NCBI GenBank assembly: GCA_034336665.1
Contig: CM067566.1
Location: forward strand, 24,334,330-24,398,329
DNA from: Luscinia megarhynchos
Lineage: Eukaryota; Chordata; Aves; Passeriformes; Turdidae
DNA length: 64,000 nt
Direction of reading: 5' to 3'
Part shown: one piece after another, positions 36,030-50,000 of the stretch
Layout of the letters: each line of letters begins with the position of its first letter
Position numbering within the stretch: position 1 is the first letter of the stretch
Program-made: the position numbers and the translations under genes
Notes under the pieces: model-generated
What the model was told of the DNA's origin: nothing
Seen by the model: the letters and a program-made list of their open reading frames with translations, nothing else
Database searches by the model: none

Positions 36030-39000
36030 TAATAATATTTCTTACAAAAATATGGACTCATACAGTGACTGTCAAAAGCTATTACCTACTCACATGCAAG
36101 ACAGGGAAAAAATCAATTAAATTTCCTAAATATGAATAATACTTCTCTAAGAATGATTCATGCATACATTAATCTCTCCATTGTTGGGATCTGTAATGGT
36201 GGGGAGGGTATTCTGTGTTATTCCACTGCTTGTATCTTTTCATGCTGAAAGCCTGAATGGAAGACTTTGACTCCACTTTTTGAAAGTAATCAGTTGGCAT
36301 CTGGCAATGATATATATTTCTAATGAACAGGTGTGTTTACCAGACTTCCAGGTTTCCAGATTTTTTTTTTGAAAGAGTATCAATATATCTACTGATTTTT
36401 AAAAAATATTTTTAAATATTTGAGAGTGCTAAATAGCTGTTTATAATAAATACATATGAAAATGAAATTAGGAGGAAACAGGTGCAAAAAAAAGCAATGG
36501 GTAATTAAATTAGCAATTTAATTTTTCTATAGTAATTGTCTACAGAAGAAGTTTTGCCCCAATAATAAGGCCACTAGCATTATATTTTTGGAAACAATTT
36601 TTAAAAAATAGCTTCTTTTTTTTTAACAGAATGGTTTTTTTTATTAATATGCCTTCACTGATTATGCAAAAATTATGAGAGAATTTGAGATTCTCATTCT
36701 CTCTATCTCAAAATACTCCTCACCATATTTTTTTTGTCTTAAGCTACAATAAAATCAGGTCAGAATTTCCTGTTCTAACTTCATTATTTTGTGTTATTTA
36801 ATATTTCTGGAAAATAATGTAAGCACCAAGAAACCATCTATGGCATTTTAAGATCACATTAGGAGGCTGATGTAAACCTGCTTAAAGATAAGTTATGACA
36901 TTGAAAACGAAGGTGTTACAGAAGTGCCTACTTTCATTTTATGAGATTCTTTTAATTCATTTTTTTCAGTTGGACTAGTATACTTCCTAGATTTTCTATT
37001 TATTTTGGAATGCAAAATTTTATTCTTTTTTTTAAATAATATTTTTCCAGTAGCATCAGGTATCAACATGAATGACTAATGCCAAGTTATTAGTTAGGTC
37101 ATTGAATTTTAGTCTTATGACCTCTATTATTCTCATCAGCAGTACCAGAACTGCCAAAATACAAGGTTTAGAAACTAGAGTGGATTTCTTGAAATGTTTC
37201 AAAGGAAAATAGTGTTACTACTGGCTCTTAGTGACTGACAGTATTACATTGTTAATTTTGCATACTGATACTACTCAGTCTGGCTAGTTTAGCATTTCCT
37301 TTGCATGAACTGTAAGGATGAAATCTTTAGTTTATATTCTAAACATCTCTTGGTATCTGGAGGCCTCAGAGAACACTTTCTGCTATCTCTAAAAGCTGGT
37401 GCTGTTCATGTTCTATTTACTGGTAAGCATGATTCCATAAATTCTGTATCCTGATTTTCACTGTCTCAGCATATTTCTCAAAGGGAATTGTGCAATATGT
37501 TTAAAAGATGAACAGTAAATAAGCATTTCTGGCAGCCATAATATGGATGACCATACTGTAATATTAATATCCTGCCCAAAATCTCTTTAGAGTAGCCTAA
37601 CCATGTCAGAATAGTGCTTTCCTCACAAAGTGCTGAATTCCACAGATGGAAAGAAAATCAGTGAGGGAAAAAAAAATCTAATTGATTTTTAGCATTCAAA
37701 GTAGTTATGCCACATGTTTTGAATCTTGGCCCATTTCCTTCAGTAGCAGATTTTTTAATAAAAAGCATAATTTGTTTATTTTTAGTTAGAACTGAGGCAG
37801 TTATTAGCAAATTCTGGGTACTTCTAGAAAAGCATTATATTTTGCTTTAAATTGCCCAAAGAATCTCAGTGTCTGTAAAATTAGTCACAGGTGAAGAGGT
37901 CTTCTAGGAAAACAGTTAAGAATCAATAGCCTGATATCAGATCAAGTTTATGAACTATGGAAAATCTCCAGGGAAAAGGGTGGCAATGAACAGAAAAATA
38001 GGGAATTTTGGGGATATAAAGCTGCCTGTGTATTCAAATCACAATCACTTCTGATGTAATAAAATGCAACAATTAGGTTTTGCCTAAAGACTGGTTGTCA
38101 GTCTTCTGAGTATGTGTTTCAGTGCCTTTGTACTGCCAAAAATGGACCAGCTCACAGAATAAATAGATATGAAGCACAGGTAGATATCAGTTCTGATTTT
38201 TAAATATTTTGAAGTATTTTCAAATAAATTATTTTCAGGAATTGTTTTTCTTGGTTTTCTTCCATTTAATCAGTGAACTAAAAAATACTTGTGTTAAACT
38301 AAGATTGGTTAGCTTTAATTAAGCAGAAAGAGAAATCTGGTTTCAGATTTTCAGATTTTTTTCTCTACCTGGTACATCCCTCAGATGTGTTTGGAATTGG
38401 ATAAAAATCATCCTCGATGTAGATGAAAATCTTTGCATTATAAAATTTTAGTTCAGTTTATAAATTCTCAAAAATCACCCTCTTGAAAGCTGCTATTGCT
38501 CCCTTCTGGGAGATTTGCAGCTATTTAAATTTTCTTTCTTTCTAGCTTCCCACAAATATGCTAATAGTAAATCTGTGCCATCTGCCATGTAAACAGAGAA
38601 GTGGAAAAACCTTGACAGCATAGTCTCTCATTTAACCAATTTACATAAGTTATTATTCATAAAATTAAAAGTGTCCTTGAGTTACTAAGAAATTTTGTGG
38701 TCATTATGTTTTTCCCTGATCATCTACTAGTTGCAATAAGGAGACAAAATGCAGTAGAACAGAGTGTGTTTGTTACCAATGGCAGAATGATATTCATCAT
38801 TTTAGTAAATTGAGTAAAGAGATTAGTTGCACAAATGCTGGGGAGACTAATTTCTTAGGTTAGGGAACATATTTGTTTCTGGCCCATGAATGGTGAGTTT
38901 ATCTGGACCACTGTGTATTTACCTACACCACTGTGTACAAATCACTGTCTAATTGACAGCATCCATTAGTGGCTCTGGACTCTCACAAGAGCTGTGCTCC

Positions 39001-40060
39001 TCTAAGAGCACAACTTCAATGTTGCCTTTAAAGTAGCAAACAAAATTTAAAATGTAGGAGGACAAAATTAATGGCAAATAGCATTTATTTTCAGCCTTTA
39101 AATGCATTGCAATAAAAAATAAACCCACAGTTTCTGTAAAGATACACTCTTTTTTTTTTTAAATTTGGTTTTTTTTGTTTTGTTTGGTTTTTTTTTGTCT
39201 AACATTAGGCTTGTTCTGTTTCAGATTTGCTCTCTAGATAGATATAGGAAGAAATCTTTGTAAAACCATTAACCTATGATCTGTAATAATGGCATTAAGG
39301 TGGGTTACAATACCAATAAAATGAAGGAAAAGTAATGAAAATTGATTTTAAAACAGAAGGGAACTCCCATGGCAAATATAAGGGAAGCAACACAGTATAA
39401 ATTATTATTTTGTACCAACTGAAAGTGTCTGGCTGTCTACAGGGACCTCTTTTTGTCACTTTTACACTGACAGCTAAAACTGCATTAGATTCTTAAAAAA
39501 CTGACTGAATTTTGTGCTGTTAGTCTCTTTTCAGTAAAAAGAGTGAAAAGGAGTGGGCTAGACTATTTTGAATGGAAGTAAGAATTAGTAGTCCTTTATG
39601 AAGCAAAACAAACAAAAGAATGCTGAACCACAATATTTTACAGCAATATTAGAAATTAGGAAAAGAAAATGTGCCAGTTTGCATGAAAACAATGACTTTT
39701 AAAAAATATTTTATTTCAAGCCAAGCAATTTACCTAATATATTTCTTAAAATCGAAAACAAAAAAAAGGGTATATACTAGGAAGTCCATAGCTTTAGCAC
39801 TCATATAATAGTGCTGTGATTAATTTCATATTCTACTGACACCTCTGTCATCTTCTTCAGTTTTTCTACACTTCTGTCTCTCAGAGTGTTTTCTTCTTGC
39901 ACACCAGCTCTATGATGGACTGACAATTAAATTTCAGGCCTTCTTTTGCTACTTAAAAGTCTCACGAATGGATCCTTTACAGGATCACATAAACTGAGGA
40001 GAGTGCTGCAAATGTGAGCTCTCCAATTTGTGATCAGTAATTTTATAGAGCCTAGAGCAG
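36030..40060. other. AT-rich block without open frames above 60 codons
   Basis: This is the longest interval of the window with no open frame of 60 codons or more on either strand. It contains many TTTTTAAA, AATATTTT and ATTTA motifs and very few CpG. A T-rich tract with TTTTGTTTTG units lies at 39149-39198. Nothing coding or transposon-like is visible; it could act as a matrix-attachment-type AT block. Confidence 0.5.
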
Positions 40061-40091
40061 AATGCAGTGAACTGCTTTGATTTCTGCAAGC

Positions 40092-40460
40092 TCACAGAAT
40101 CCCAGAACAGGTCAGGTAGGAAGGGACCACAGTGGGTTTTGTGGTCCAGCCCCCCTGCTCAGGCAGGCTCATCCCAGAGCACAGAGCACAGGATTGTTCC
40201 ATGTTCCAGTGCTCAGTCACCCACACAGAGAAGAAATCCTTCCTCATATCCAGGGGAGCTTCTGTGCATCAGTTTGTGCCCAGGCCTGTTGCTTGGCACT
40301 GACAAGAGCCTGGCTGCATCCTCTGACACTCTCTGCAGATAAAAACACTGATGAGGTCCCATCTCAGTTTTCTCCAGGCTGAACATGCCCAGTTCCTTCA
40401 GCCTTTTCTCTTTAGAGAGATGCTCCAGTTCCTTAATCATCTTTGTTGTCTTCTGCTGGT
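40092..40460 (-). mobile_element. CR1 LINE 3' end, younger-type copy
   Basis: The plus strand shows the antisense tail of CR1: TCACAGAATCCCAGAACAGG, GGAAGGGACCACAGTGGGTT, CCAGTGCTCAGTCACCC, GAAATCCTTCCTCATATCC, GATGAGGTCCCATCTCAG, TCTCCAGGCTGAAC and TTCCTTCAGCCTTTTCTC. The order matches the last 370 bp or so of CR1 ORF2 plus the 3' UTR. The opening TCACAGAATCCCAGA and the block GACCACAGTGGG resemble the avian CR1-E/J-type tail I know from songbirds; subfamily assignment is inference. There is a small internal deletion between the GGATTGT and GTTCCA blocks. Minus-strand open frames here are decayed ORF2 reading. Confidence 0.93.
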
Positions 40461-43400
40461 CTTCAACTTTTGTTCTGACAAACACACCTACAGTGATCAG
40501 AATATAAGACAGTAAAGTGTAAATTAAAGCTGACAATTATAGATGAAAGGACGTGGAATCCTTATGAAAAAAATTAATGAAAATATTTAATATTTGCAAG
40601 AAGGGTTGTTGCAATGATTTCCTTCCCACCCCAACACCAACTTTAATTTCTGTTTTTAATTGTTTTGTGAATTTTCCTTTGACTTATCCACATAAGTTGC
40701 AGTATATGTTGTCCAGCTGACGAGCACAGAAACAACACCCTGTGCCACAGCTAATCACAGTTACTTGCATTCAAACCTACTTAATCAGTCCATTAAAAAT
40801 CACACAGGCTTTTTGGTCCTTCTCTGCCAAACATAAATTCAGCTTTGTACAGGGACAGGATCCTGGAACATATTGCTCAGCACAAAGTGCTAACCTCAGT
40901 GTTGGAGTTGAAATTCTAACAGATGCATTCATTAATCTGCTGAAGTACATTGCCATGTTTGATTTCCCCCCTCCCTGTATGCTGTACAAGAAGGAAACAA
41001 CCTCCTGGAGTCTGTGTGAAATTTAAATAAGACTCCACCACAGTCAGGATGCCTTGCCTAATGTTGAATACCTCCAGCTGAAGTCACTAGCTGCATAATT
41101 AGCTACCACCCATTAGTCTTCCTGACAGACACTGCTGTGTGTATTCCTGCCATCCTGTTCATAGAATGGCCAAAGGACAAAAGACTTTATTGCAAAATAA
41201 AGAGAGAATTGTAGGAATAGGCAGAGCTAACTTGTTCTAGGAGGCTGACTTCTCTGAACCAAATGGTCAAAGAACAATATTCTGAAAATAAAAGATAAGT
41301 AGCTCTAAGCCTACCTGTTTTTTCTAGAAGTTATGGGCCAGCTGCTGGAGGTTGCTCCAAGATTATGTTCTTACTGAAATTACTACCAAAATATACCCCC
41401 TTTTTTTCTCTGTAACTCCATAAACTCATGTAATCTCATTATTTTCCTTTATTTCATGCAGATTCTTTAAAATTTATCTCCATTTTTCTGGGGTTTTTTG
41501 GTGGTTTTTGAGATCAAGATATAGCAGTAGTTAGTTTAATATTTTTCTTCTGCCATTGCCATAGTGCAGCTTTGACTGGACTCTAGAAATCCATCCTTAA
41601 AAGCAGTGTCTTGTCATCCAGCAGTGCCTTTTCCTCTTTATACGTCTGCACATTCACATCCACTGCACAGTAACTGCAAAGGTTTTGCAACAATCCTATA
41701 ATATTTTGGAAAGATATTTGTCAACAGCATGTTCCCTGTTGCTCTCTTGTCAGATCAATTGTTAAAGGCCATTTGAAGAAGTGATTTTAGTTCCATTCTG
41801 TGCTGACAAGATTCAATTTCACAAAATAAGCAGCAGCATTGTAACCAGACTCAGCTGTGTGAGGCAGAGAAGGTCTGAACTCCTCCCCACCTAATCAGCA
41901 GGATCCTGAAAGGCAGGGTAATCTTCAGTAAAAATTAAGTGTTTTCAGCACCACACTCATATTCTGAGTCAATAAAATGATATTCTGGGACCTTTAGAAG
42001 AGAAGGCCATCGATTAAACACATAATAAATTGTGCAGGTGGCTTTTTCATTTGAAGTTTCATTTAATTAAATTAAGAAGAAAATAGATTAAGACAAAGAA
42101 AAGGAGGTTACTTTTGATACAGCATATAAATAAGTTGTGGAAGCTTCTTGCAGCAGGATGTATAAATTGAAAGTGACTATTGAAGTTCATAGAAGAAAAT
42201 CTATTAAAAATTTATGCTTTTGTATAATCTTAGGAAGTCTCTTAATGTCTTGCTGGTGGAAACTATTAGAAATTTTATTCTTGTCCTTCTTGACTTATTC
42301 CCTAGGGAAATGGTATTTGACATGCCTTGGAAGCACATATGTGGTGACAAACCTTTGGTCTGACCTGAAAGAGCTGATATTTTGGTCTTAAGATCTTAGA
42401 GAACCTGAAAAAAGAGTTGCTTAAATCAAGATATAACATTAATTCAATAATTTATCTAAGTATAATTAAATAATTGACAGTAAGATTTACTGCTCTGGAA
42501 GTTTCTTTCTCAAAAATATAAACAAAAGTTATTTTAAAAATTGGTAAAAATCTTATTTGGTAATTTAAAAATTAAATCCAAATATGTATGTTTACTAGAA
42601 TTAGTATCTCCAGATCAAACTAAGTTGTCCTTAATCTGCATATATCTTTTGTGGAGAGATTCATATGCAATTCAGATACTGAGAAGAAACCTAATTATTT
42701 GTTATATGCATGGATTGTATCTGGGAGAACTGTTACTCTTTTTATGATCAATTTTTCACCCACTTGCTGAGAAACAATTGCTACTCAGTTACAATTAAGA
42801 GGTACATATGAAAAAAAAAAAATCACAGCTAATTTATTCAGTAAAACAAAGAGAGACATTAATTTTGGGGTTTTGTTTCTTTGTTTTTCCTTAGAATTAG
42901 CCTAACCTCTTCAGTTATTTATTACAAAAAATTAATGACATGAAAGATTTCTCATAATCAATAGAGCAGAGAAAAAGTGAACCTGGGAGCTGCCAAGTGT
43001 AATGAACCAGCAGCACTGTACTTTTCCTGTAGATTAAAGCTGCTTCACGACACATTTCATGTTATTTCATGGGCAGCTTTATATTCCTCTTTCCTGTGCA
43101 CCTCAAGAATTAAATGTATTTTTCTGTAGTTGCTCAGTATCCTAAAAGCTCATATCTGAAACATTTGTGCACTTTCCCTGTTGGTAATTTGTAGTGCCTC
43201 TGTTAAGGTGGAAATACTGTTTTTTGGCAGTCCTAAACTGAACAGGCACCTTGGGCAGTAGTTAGAGGTGTGATGACATATGTTGAAGGCTATTTCTCAT
43301 GTGGGTGTAGAAAGGCAACTTGTGAAGCTCTGTTCCCTTGTGGATTTGTTAGAAAGCCTAAGGATGGGAAAGAAACCTGCCTTCCTCACTCTTTGGCTCT

Positions 43401-46147
43401 GAATGCACCATGGCTGTCCAGAGCACCCACAGCAGGATACACAGGAGCTCAGGCAGATATTGTCACCCAGGCAGTAATTATCAATTACAAACAGGGACTC
43501 AGTCTCAGTTCTGTATCAAAATGCCTGTTTTCAGTTAAGAGAATTGAAGAGCTGCAGCACTTTAAAATAAGGTGGTCTTTGGAAATCAAACCTCATTGCC
43601 AGCCTATTCAATTTTTATAGTACACAGGCAGAGCCATAACCTGGTGTGAGTGTGTGTGAGAGTTAGGGACACTTTTTTTTATTTAGTATTTTCATTATTC
43701 CATAATTGTTCATTATTGCTAGTTATGCATTACTACACATACTTGAAATATGCAAACTGAAATTAATGTGTTGGAACTGTTCTGTCACGTGCTGGTGTTC
43801 AACATGGTGTTAGTTAGGAGTAGTTCATTCTGCATAGAAGTAAGTAAAATTTCTCTCTCTAATTGAAAGAGAGTGTTTGCTTCTGACTTGTGCTTTTGCC
43901 TTTCAGTGTCTTCAACACACAGTCAAGGCAGTTACCCATTAAATGTCAGACACAATAACTGAAACTGTTCTTTTAAATCTGCTGAGGAGAGTTCTAGCTT
44001 TAATATGAGTATAGGCTGGGACTAAACTCATCTGTCTCTGTACAGCAAATGACATCTAAAAAGGAGCTAATTGTAATTTCCAACCCCTTCATTCAAAGTA
44101 GCTTGTGACTTGCTTAATTCTTTAGGGGATATTTTGTCTGCAGACTGTATGAACCTTTTGCTCTGATCTCTTTTGTGTGGTGTTGCTTCTCCCACTGGTA
44201 GAAACACTTAGCTCATGCCTGTCTGCCAGTGTCATCAAACATCTGTTGCAAATGAAACAATTGCCCAAGAGCCAGTGAATTGTGGGACCTATGAATGAAT
44301 GGTAGGAACCTGCTATGGCATCCAATGGGAATGCAATAGGGAAGCAAAATTACTCCTTCAGAGAGAGCTCTGCAGATCCCAGAAGAGAACAAAAGCTCTA
44401 TTAGCTGCTACCCAGCCAGACATCACAGCTTTACAGTGAGAAGACTTAGGAGAATTTTTCTGTAGGCTCAGCAGGCAATGCCTAAAACAAACATAAATTT
44501 TATGGACACATCAAGAGGTTCATATGCAAAGCTAGAACTGATCCTTTCCTTCTTGTTGGCTTGCTAAATTTTAAGGACTGCATCTGCAACTGGGAAGTAG
44601 TTTCTCAGTCTGACATGACAAAATGTAAAACCTAAAACCAGAAACTACCTTCAAACAATATTACAAATACAGATGTACTCTATATTGACATAATTTCTGG
44701 AGGCAAAGTTCTAAAGCGTTTCATATTTTCATCGTGTTTTCTTAAGCAGGAGTCACTGCAATTGAATCTTGCTTGAGGCACTGACTTATCTGTGTCCCTC
44801 CTCAGACATAAGCTATCAATAAAAATACTTTCTCCTGATCTGTTATGATACCTTTCAGACATGGCAGTGCATTTGCTATGTTTTCTCCAGCTCTGCTGAT
44901 TTCTAGTGATGTCTTTTTGGCAATGCTTTATGACAGGATCATAAGGGAAAAAAGCCTAAGTATTTAAAGACATCCAATTGTCATACCTTTGGATTTGAGA
45001 GATTGTGCTAAGGACATTGGGCATGTGCACAAATGGGTCAGGAGCATATCTTCTCTCTCATACTTTTGTGAGGAAGCTGGCACAACAGAACCTAGTAATA
45101 ACAACACAGCAGAAAAAGAGACAACTGGGCTGATAAAGTAATTTACTTTACTTCTCATGCTTTTTGTTGCTCATGGGTTAGGGAAAAGAATTGTGAAAAC
45201 AAGGTCGTTAGACTGTATCCCAGATATTTGACGTTCTTTCTGTATGTGACAAGTTAAGTTCCTTTCTTTACATAATACTGACATGAAACACAGTAATAAA
45301 TGTGCTTACCTTTACTAGTACCTGCACACATGACAAAACTATGTCTAGCAAACAGAGGGAAAAACTGCAGTGGAGAAATATTTTTTTCCTTGGCTTAGGA
45401 GAAGGGAAACAAGACAATATTATTAAAACCAGCTTCATATTCATTATTCTCAGAGCTGAGGATAAATACTAGAGAATACAGAAGTTAGTACAGTTTTAGA
45501 ACAGGCCAAGAAACACAGGTTCAAAAGAAACTAAAAATGAAAAGAAGTGAGTTTTTTCAATTTTGATGATAGTGAAGATAAATACATCTTCAAACATCAG
45601 TTTCACAGTCCTTGCTCAAATTCAAGAAGTCTGTAGATTGGACCAAGTCATATACTGCTGTGTAAGAGCACAAAAAGAATTACTCAGAATGACAATATGT
45701 AATGGTCTAGAGAAATAATATTGATAAACCAAAAAGATTTAGGATCAGAATCATTAAAATGTCGTGTTGACACTATGGAACTTATGGAGTCATCTGTCTT
45801 TGTTTATTAGGCTCTCAGAAAGACATCAATCTGGGAGAGTACAGCTAAAATATTCCCCAAAGTGTCAAAACTATACGTGGTTAAAAGGGCAACAGAAGAA
45901 GTGTGTATGTGTGGGGACATAAATAGGCTTTCCCACTGACAGAACTGCTCTCCACTGGGTAGTGGTTTGTGGTGGATGGATTGCAAACTCTTCTTCCCTG
46001 GAGGATAATAAATCTGTCACAGCATGTGATACTTCTTTTCTTGTAGGAACAAACCAGATATCTCTCTTCGTACCTAAATAATTTCTTATAAAAATAAATG
46101 TTCCTCTTTTTCTAGGAGCATATTTCTCAAAACAATTTTGTCCTAAT
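40461..46147. other. Unique non-coding sequence
   Basis: AT-rich single-copy DNA. It holds a poly-A run (about 42811-42822) and a 116-codon plus-strand open frame (43270-43620) that starts with ATG but has no recognisable domain. A 109-codon minus-strand frame (46200-45871) runs across the junction with the CR1 copy at 46148 and therefore is not an intact gene. No RNA gene or transposon is recognised. Confidence 0.5.
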
Positions 46148-47050
46148 TCATAGAATGATTCTGTAGAATGCTTAGGGTTGAAATGGACCTTAAAGATCAT
46201 CTAATTCCAGCACCCTGATCCTGGATAGGATCACCTTTCACTAGACCAGGTTCAAAAAACTCCCATCCAACCTGACCTTGAATGCTTCCAGGGATGGGGA
46301 TACTACAACTTCTCTGGGCAACCTGTTCCAGTGCCTCACCCTCCTCACTGTAAAGAATTTCTTCCTAAGATCTAAGCTAAAACTGCCCTGTTTTAGTCTG
46401 AAACATTTCCCCGTGTGCTGACACTATCTGCTTATATAAAAAGTCCTTCTGCCTCATATTTATAAGCCCTATTATGGTGCTGGAAGGCTATAATGAAGTT
46501 TGTCTGTTCTTTCTGTATAAGTCCCCTTAAAGTACTGAAAGGCTGCAAGAAGGACTCCACAAAGCCTTCTCTTCTCCAGGCTGAACAACCCCAGCTGTCT
46601 CAGCCTGTGCTTGCAGCAGAGATGCTCCAGCCCTCTGAGCATCTTCATGGCCTCCTCTGCATCTGCTCTAATGGGTCAAAGTCTTTCTTGTGCTGAGCTG
46701 GAGGAAGCCCTCTGAGTGGGCTCCCACCATAGCAGAGCAGAGGGGGAGAATCACCTCCCTCAATGTGCTGGCTATTTTCATCCACGAGAACCCCAAGCCC
46801 TTCTCTGCAGGGCTGCTCTCAGTGATGTCTTCTCCCAGTCTGGGATTGCCCCGACCCAGGAACAGGATGTTTCACTTGTACTTGTTAAACTTTGTGGGGT
46901 TCCTGTGAGCCTCTTCTCAAGCTTATCCAAGTCCCTCTGAAAAACATCCCGTCCTCCTGTTGTGTCACCTGCACTGCTCAGCTTTGTGTCATTAGCACTG
47001 ATCTGTGTCATGGATGGAGATATTGAAGAGCACCAATCCCAAGACAGAAC
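46148..47050 (-). mobile_element. CR1 LINE 3' part, about 900 bp
   Basis: The longest CR1 3' piece in the window. Antisense landmarks in order: TCATAGAATGATTCTGTAG tail, GACCTTAAAGATCATCTAAT, CAGGGATGGGGATACTACAA, GGCAACCTGTTCCAGTGCC, AAAGAATTTCTTCCTAAG, CTTCTCTTCTCCAGGCTGAA, GATGCTCCAGCCCTCTGAGC, AGAATCACCTCCCTC, CACGAGAACCCCAAGCCCTT, GGGATTGCCCCGACCCAGGA and CACCAATCCCAAGACAGAAC. This spans the end of ORF2 and the 3' UTR. A deletion of part of the usual sequence lies near 46690-46730. Homology stops at about 47050, the 5' truncation point. All open frames here are remnants of ORF2 or shadows of it. Confidence 0.95.
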
Positions 47051-50000
47051 TCATAATTCTGAACAACAAAAACATTTTCTGTATGTGACATCTAATTTAA
47101 CATATGCTATATTTTAAAAGGAGATTAATTTTTGTCTGGCACATTGTATGCATGGTCATGCATACCTTCTGTACTAATGTAGGGGTTTAGTCTTCTCTGT
47201 TGTAGAGTCTGAATGTATACCTTTGTAAATACTTTCTTCAATTTATGGTTTTATGAAATAAAACCTGCTTTATTAGTGGGGTGGCTCAATGCATTCAAGT
47301 GCAAACTATCCATAAGGAATCACATATTTATAACTACTATAGATGACAGAAATATTTAAATGATGTGCAATTTTCAACATACTTCACTCAGATTATTATT
47401 CAGATTTTAAAATAGAAAGATTGATGAATGAAAAAATTGCATATCTGGAGGCAGTTCCAAGTCCCACGTGCAAAAGAATTGCTCATATTGTTAGCAGCAA
47501 ACATAGGTCACGTTTGCAGCTAGAAAATTGCTTATGTTTCACTTTATCTGGGTATTTTGTGAAGTAAACCTGTCCTTTCCTGAAGGTCTTGCAACAGGCT
47601 TATTACAATTAAACTTAAAAAGAAGACTTAGGTATTTTTTTAAAAATGAGTAAACTAAGCAGAGAATATACATTAATAATATCTTAAGCATGATGGCACA
47701 TGTAAGCACATCACAACATGACAAAAACATACATTTGGGAGACTAGAAACATTTGTCTGTTAAATTTTCCAGCTTATATTCTTATGAAAAAAACCCTTGA
47801 GTGTGGCATATTTGTCCCCTGTATATCTGTGTATGGGTAGTTTATGTAGCTATACATTCCTATTTAATAAAATGCCAGATCTTCAGACACTGAGATTTAA
47901 TTGAATATGTAATCACTGGCATCTCAGCAGGAATCAGAGAAAAAGCCAGAGATTTAACACTGAAGTCAAGGAGATATTGAAAACTCGAGAGTGTCAGGAA
48001 ATCAGTCAAGTAGGAACTCAGATGACTGTGAATTTGGATATTTCTGTGATCAGAAAGAAATATCTCTGGTAAAGAAAAGAGGCATCAGATGATTCTTTAA
48101 ACATTGCTTTTGATGGCTTTCTAAAGCACTTTTTTGAAATAGAGTTAGCTTGAAATGTCTTTTTGAGGAAAAAAAAAAAGATAATTAACACAGATAAAGG
48201 CTTAGAGAGGCTTATGCTGCAACTGTTGAAAATGATGAAACAAATGTTTGGTCATTCTCTTAGTTGGCCCAACAGAATAGGAAGTGTTACATGGAAAATT
48301 TAGGGTTGGTCTGGAGGATAATCAGCAGTGTTTTCATTACTCGACAGTTCTCTTTAAGAAATAATGGCAATAAAATCAAAAATTTGTATATGTTAATTCC
48401 TTTAAATGGTCCTCTTTCTGTTTTAAACTCCTCACTTTCTTTTCACAGTTGTGATATATGATGTCCATATTTATTTTTTATTATTCCCAAAACATTTTAT
48501 ACTTAGTATGTTGGCAAAACATGATTCTGACCAGTTTGGCTGTTCTCTGAAATCTCAGCTCACAGCAGATGGTGAGCCTCAACTGCTGTGTGAAACAGGT
48601 AAAAAACCCCAAACCTAAAAACCTGCGAACCCTTAAAATAGTGTTGGCAGTTTTATCAAAAATGCTTTTCAGACAACAGGCATTCTAATATTTAATTTTT
48701 TTATATTTATGAAACTGCATATCATTTAGAGCTATCTGAATTGATTGCTGATGACCAATGCTGTTGTCCTTTTGATCTTTGTGGATTTTAATTCTTGTTC
48801 CAACTCTAGCCTCTGCAGCATATTGTACAACACCTTCTTGTAACCTGGACATTGCAAGAGAGGTTATTGGGAGAACTGGGGTGTTATTTTCTAAATAAAT
48901 TAACAGATTAAATCTACATGTTTTATAATCTTTATTTACTATGTGGTGCATCCAGGACTGGGACCAGTGCAAGCACAAGCAGGCTGGAGAACTGCCCAGC
49001 AGCAGATACAGGTTCAAGAAGTTTGTAAGTGGGACAGAGGTTTTGAGTGAGTGTTAGTTCTACCCAAGGTGCAGCAACAGTTCTTTTATGTGTTGTCTGA
49101 AGGCAGGCAGATTATTTTTTTTTCTGTCAGCATTAATGAGATTAAGTTGCTAGATGTTTTGTTCCTGGGTGATGCAGAAAAGAAATTCAAACCTTGATTT
49201 CTCTGATATTGATTGGATGTCTGAAGGAGCTGTGACTAATTGTGAAGGAGTGGGATACACAGTGCAATAGAAGGGTGCACAGAGAGCTGCTCTTTGATGT
49301 TTTCACCTCTCCTAGGATTACACCGTGGCCTCTGCCTCTGGACCTTTTGTTATGTTCTCCTTACTGCGTGTTCTTGCTTTTACTACCCATGCTCTTTATC
49401 CTAGTTGTTTTAAAAAGCTTCAGAACCTAGAAGTAAAACTCACCAAATGGACTGACAGTCGCAGATAATTTTTTTCTTAAATGTCAGAAAGGAACATTGT
49501 GTCTAATCGCACCTTTGACTATGGAAGCATTTAGCTGGTTCATTTAATGAAAGCCCCTTATGAATTTTTGCATCATGTTGGCATGAGAAAGGGTCAATAT
49601 GCATTAACATTTCCAAAGCAGAAGTTTTGTACAGAAACTGGAGACAATCAGTTACCTGTTTCAGTTTACAGACACTTTAAAAGAGGGAGAGAAATCTCCT
49701 TAGCAAAACAGTGTTACAAAATATAACCCTGAAGTTTGAAAATAATATAATTCTAGTTTTCTGTCTGAACTCTCTGCAAGATTCTTTGCTGAAAATCTTC
49801 AGAAATACCTGAAGAGCTAAGAAGTCTACTAATAAAACCAAAATGTCACTAAAATTTGTGATTTTAGTATAGTAAGTCCTTTCTGGCCAGAAGTGACACC
49901 ATACGGACTGAAAGCAAATTATGCTGACTTAGTTAAATAATCACACAAAACCCCCAACAACAACAAAACCCCAAAATATCTTGGTCCTCTTTCAGAAAAG

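Larger units (their letters stand above)
22441..40091. other. 17.6 kb of unique, transposon-poor non-coding sequence
   Basis: No CR1 or other interspersed repeat is recognisable here. It contains a possible terminal exon (23407-23606), a TA/CA-rich simple repeat (23623-23678), a CTCF consensus match (25733-25746), a long hairpin (28834-28887), two minus-strand open-frame clusters (24790-25261 and 33533-33872), GC-richer patches (about 26270-26660 and 34920-35240), a (CTG)5 run, a C10T6 tract and a very AT-rich block (about 36030-40060) without open frames above 60 codons. No gene can be named. Confidence 0.5.

Noticed and set aside
40067..40536. Three open frames of 91-107 codons
   Set aside because: They overlap the CR1 copy at 40092-40460; not host genes.
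43270..43620. 116-codon plus-strand frame starting with ATG
   Set aside because: No recognisable domain, no splice or promoter signals, and composition typical of a stop-poor stretch. Kept only as a note.
45871..46200. 109-codon minus-strand open frame
   Set aside because: It begins inside the tail of the CR1 copy and runs into unique sequence, so its N-terminus is transposon-derived. No domain seen.
46493..47011. Several overlapping open frames on both strands, 65-77 codons
   Set aside because: They lie wholly inside the CR1 copy at 46148-47050 and are decayed ORF2 or its shadows.
48685..49017. 110-codon minus-strand frame
   Set aside because: Parts look protein-like, but I could not tie it to any family, and there is no splice or gene context.
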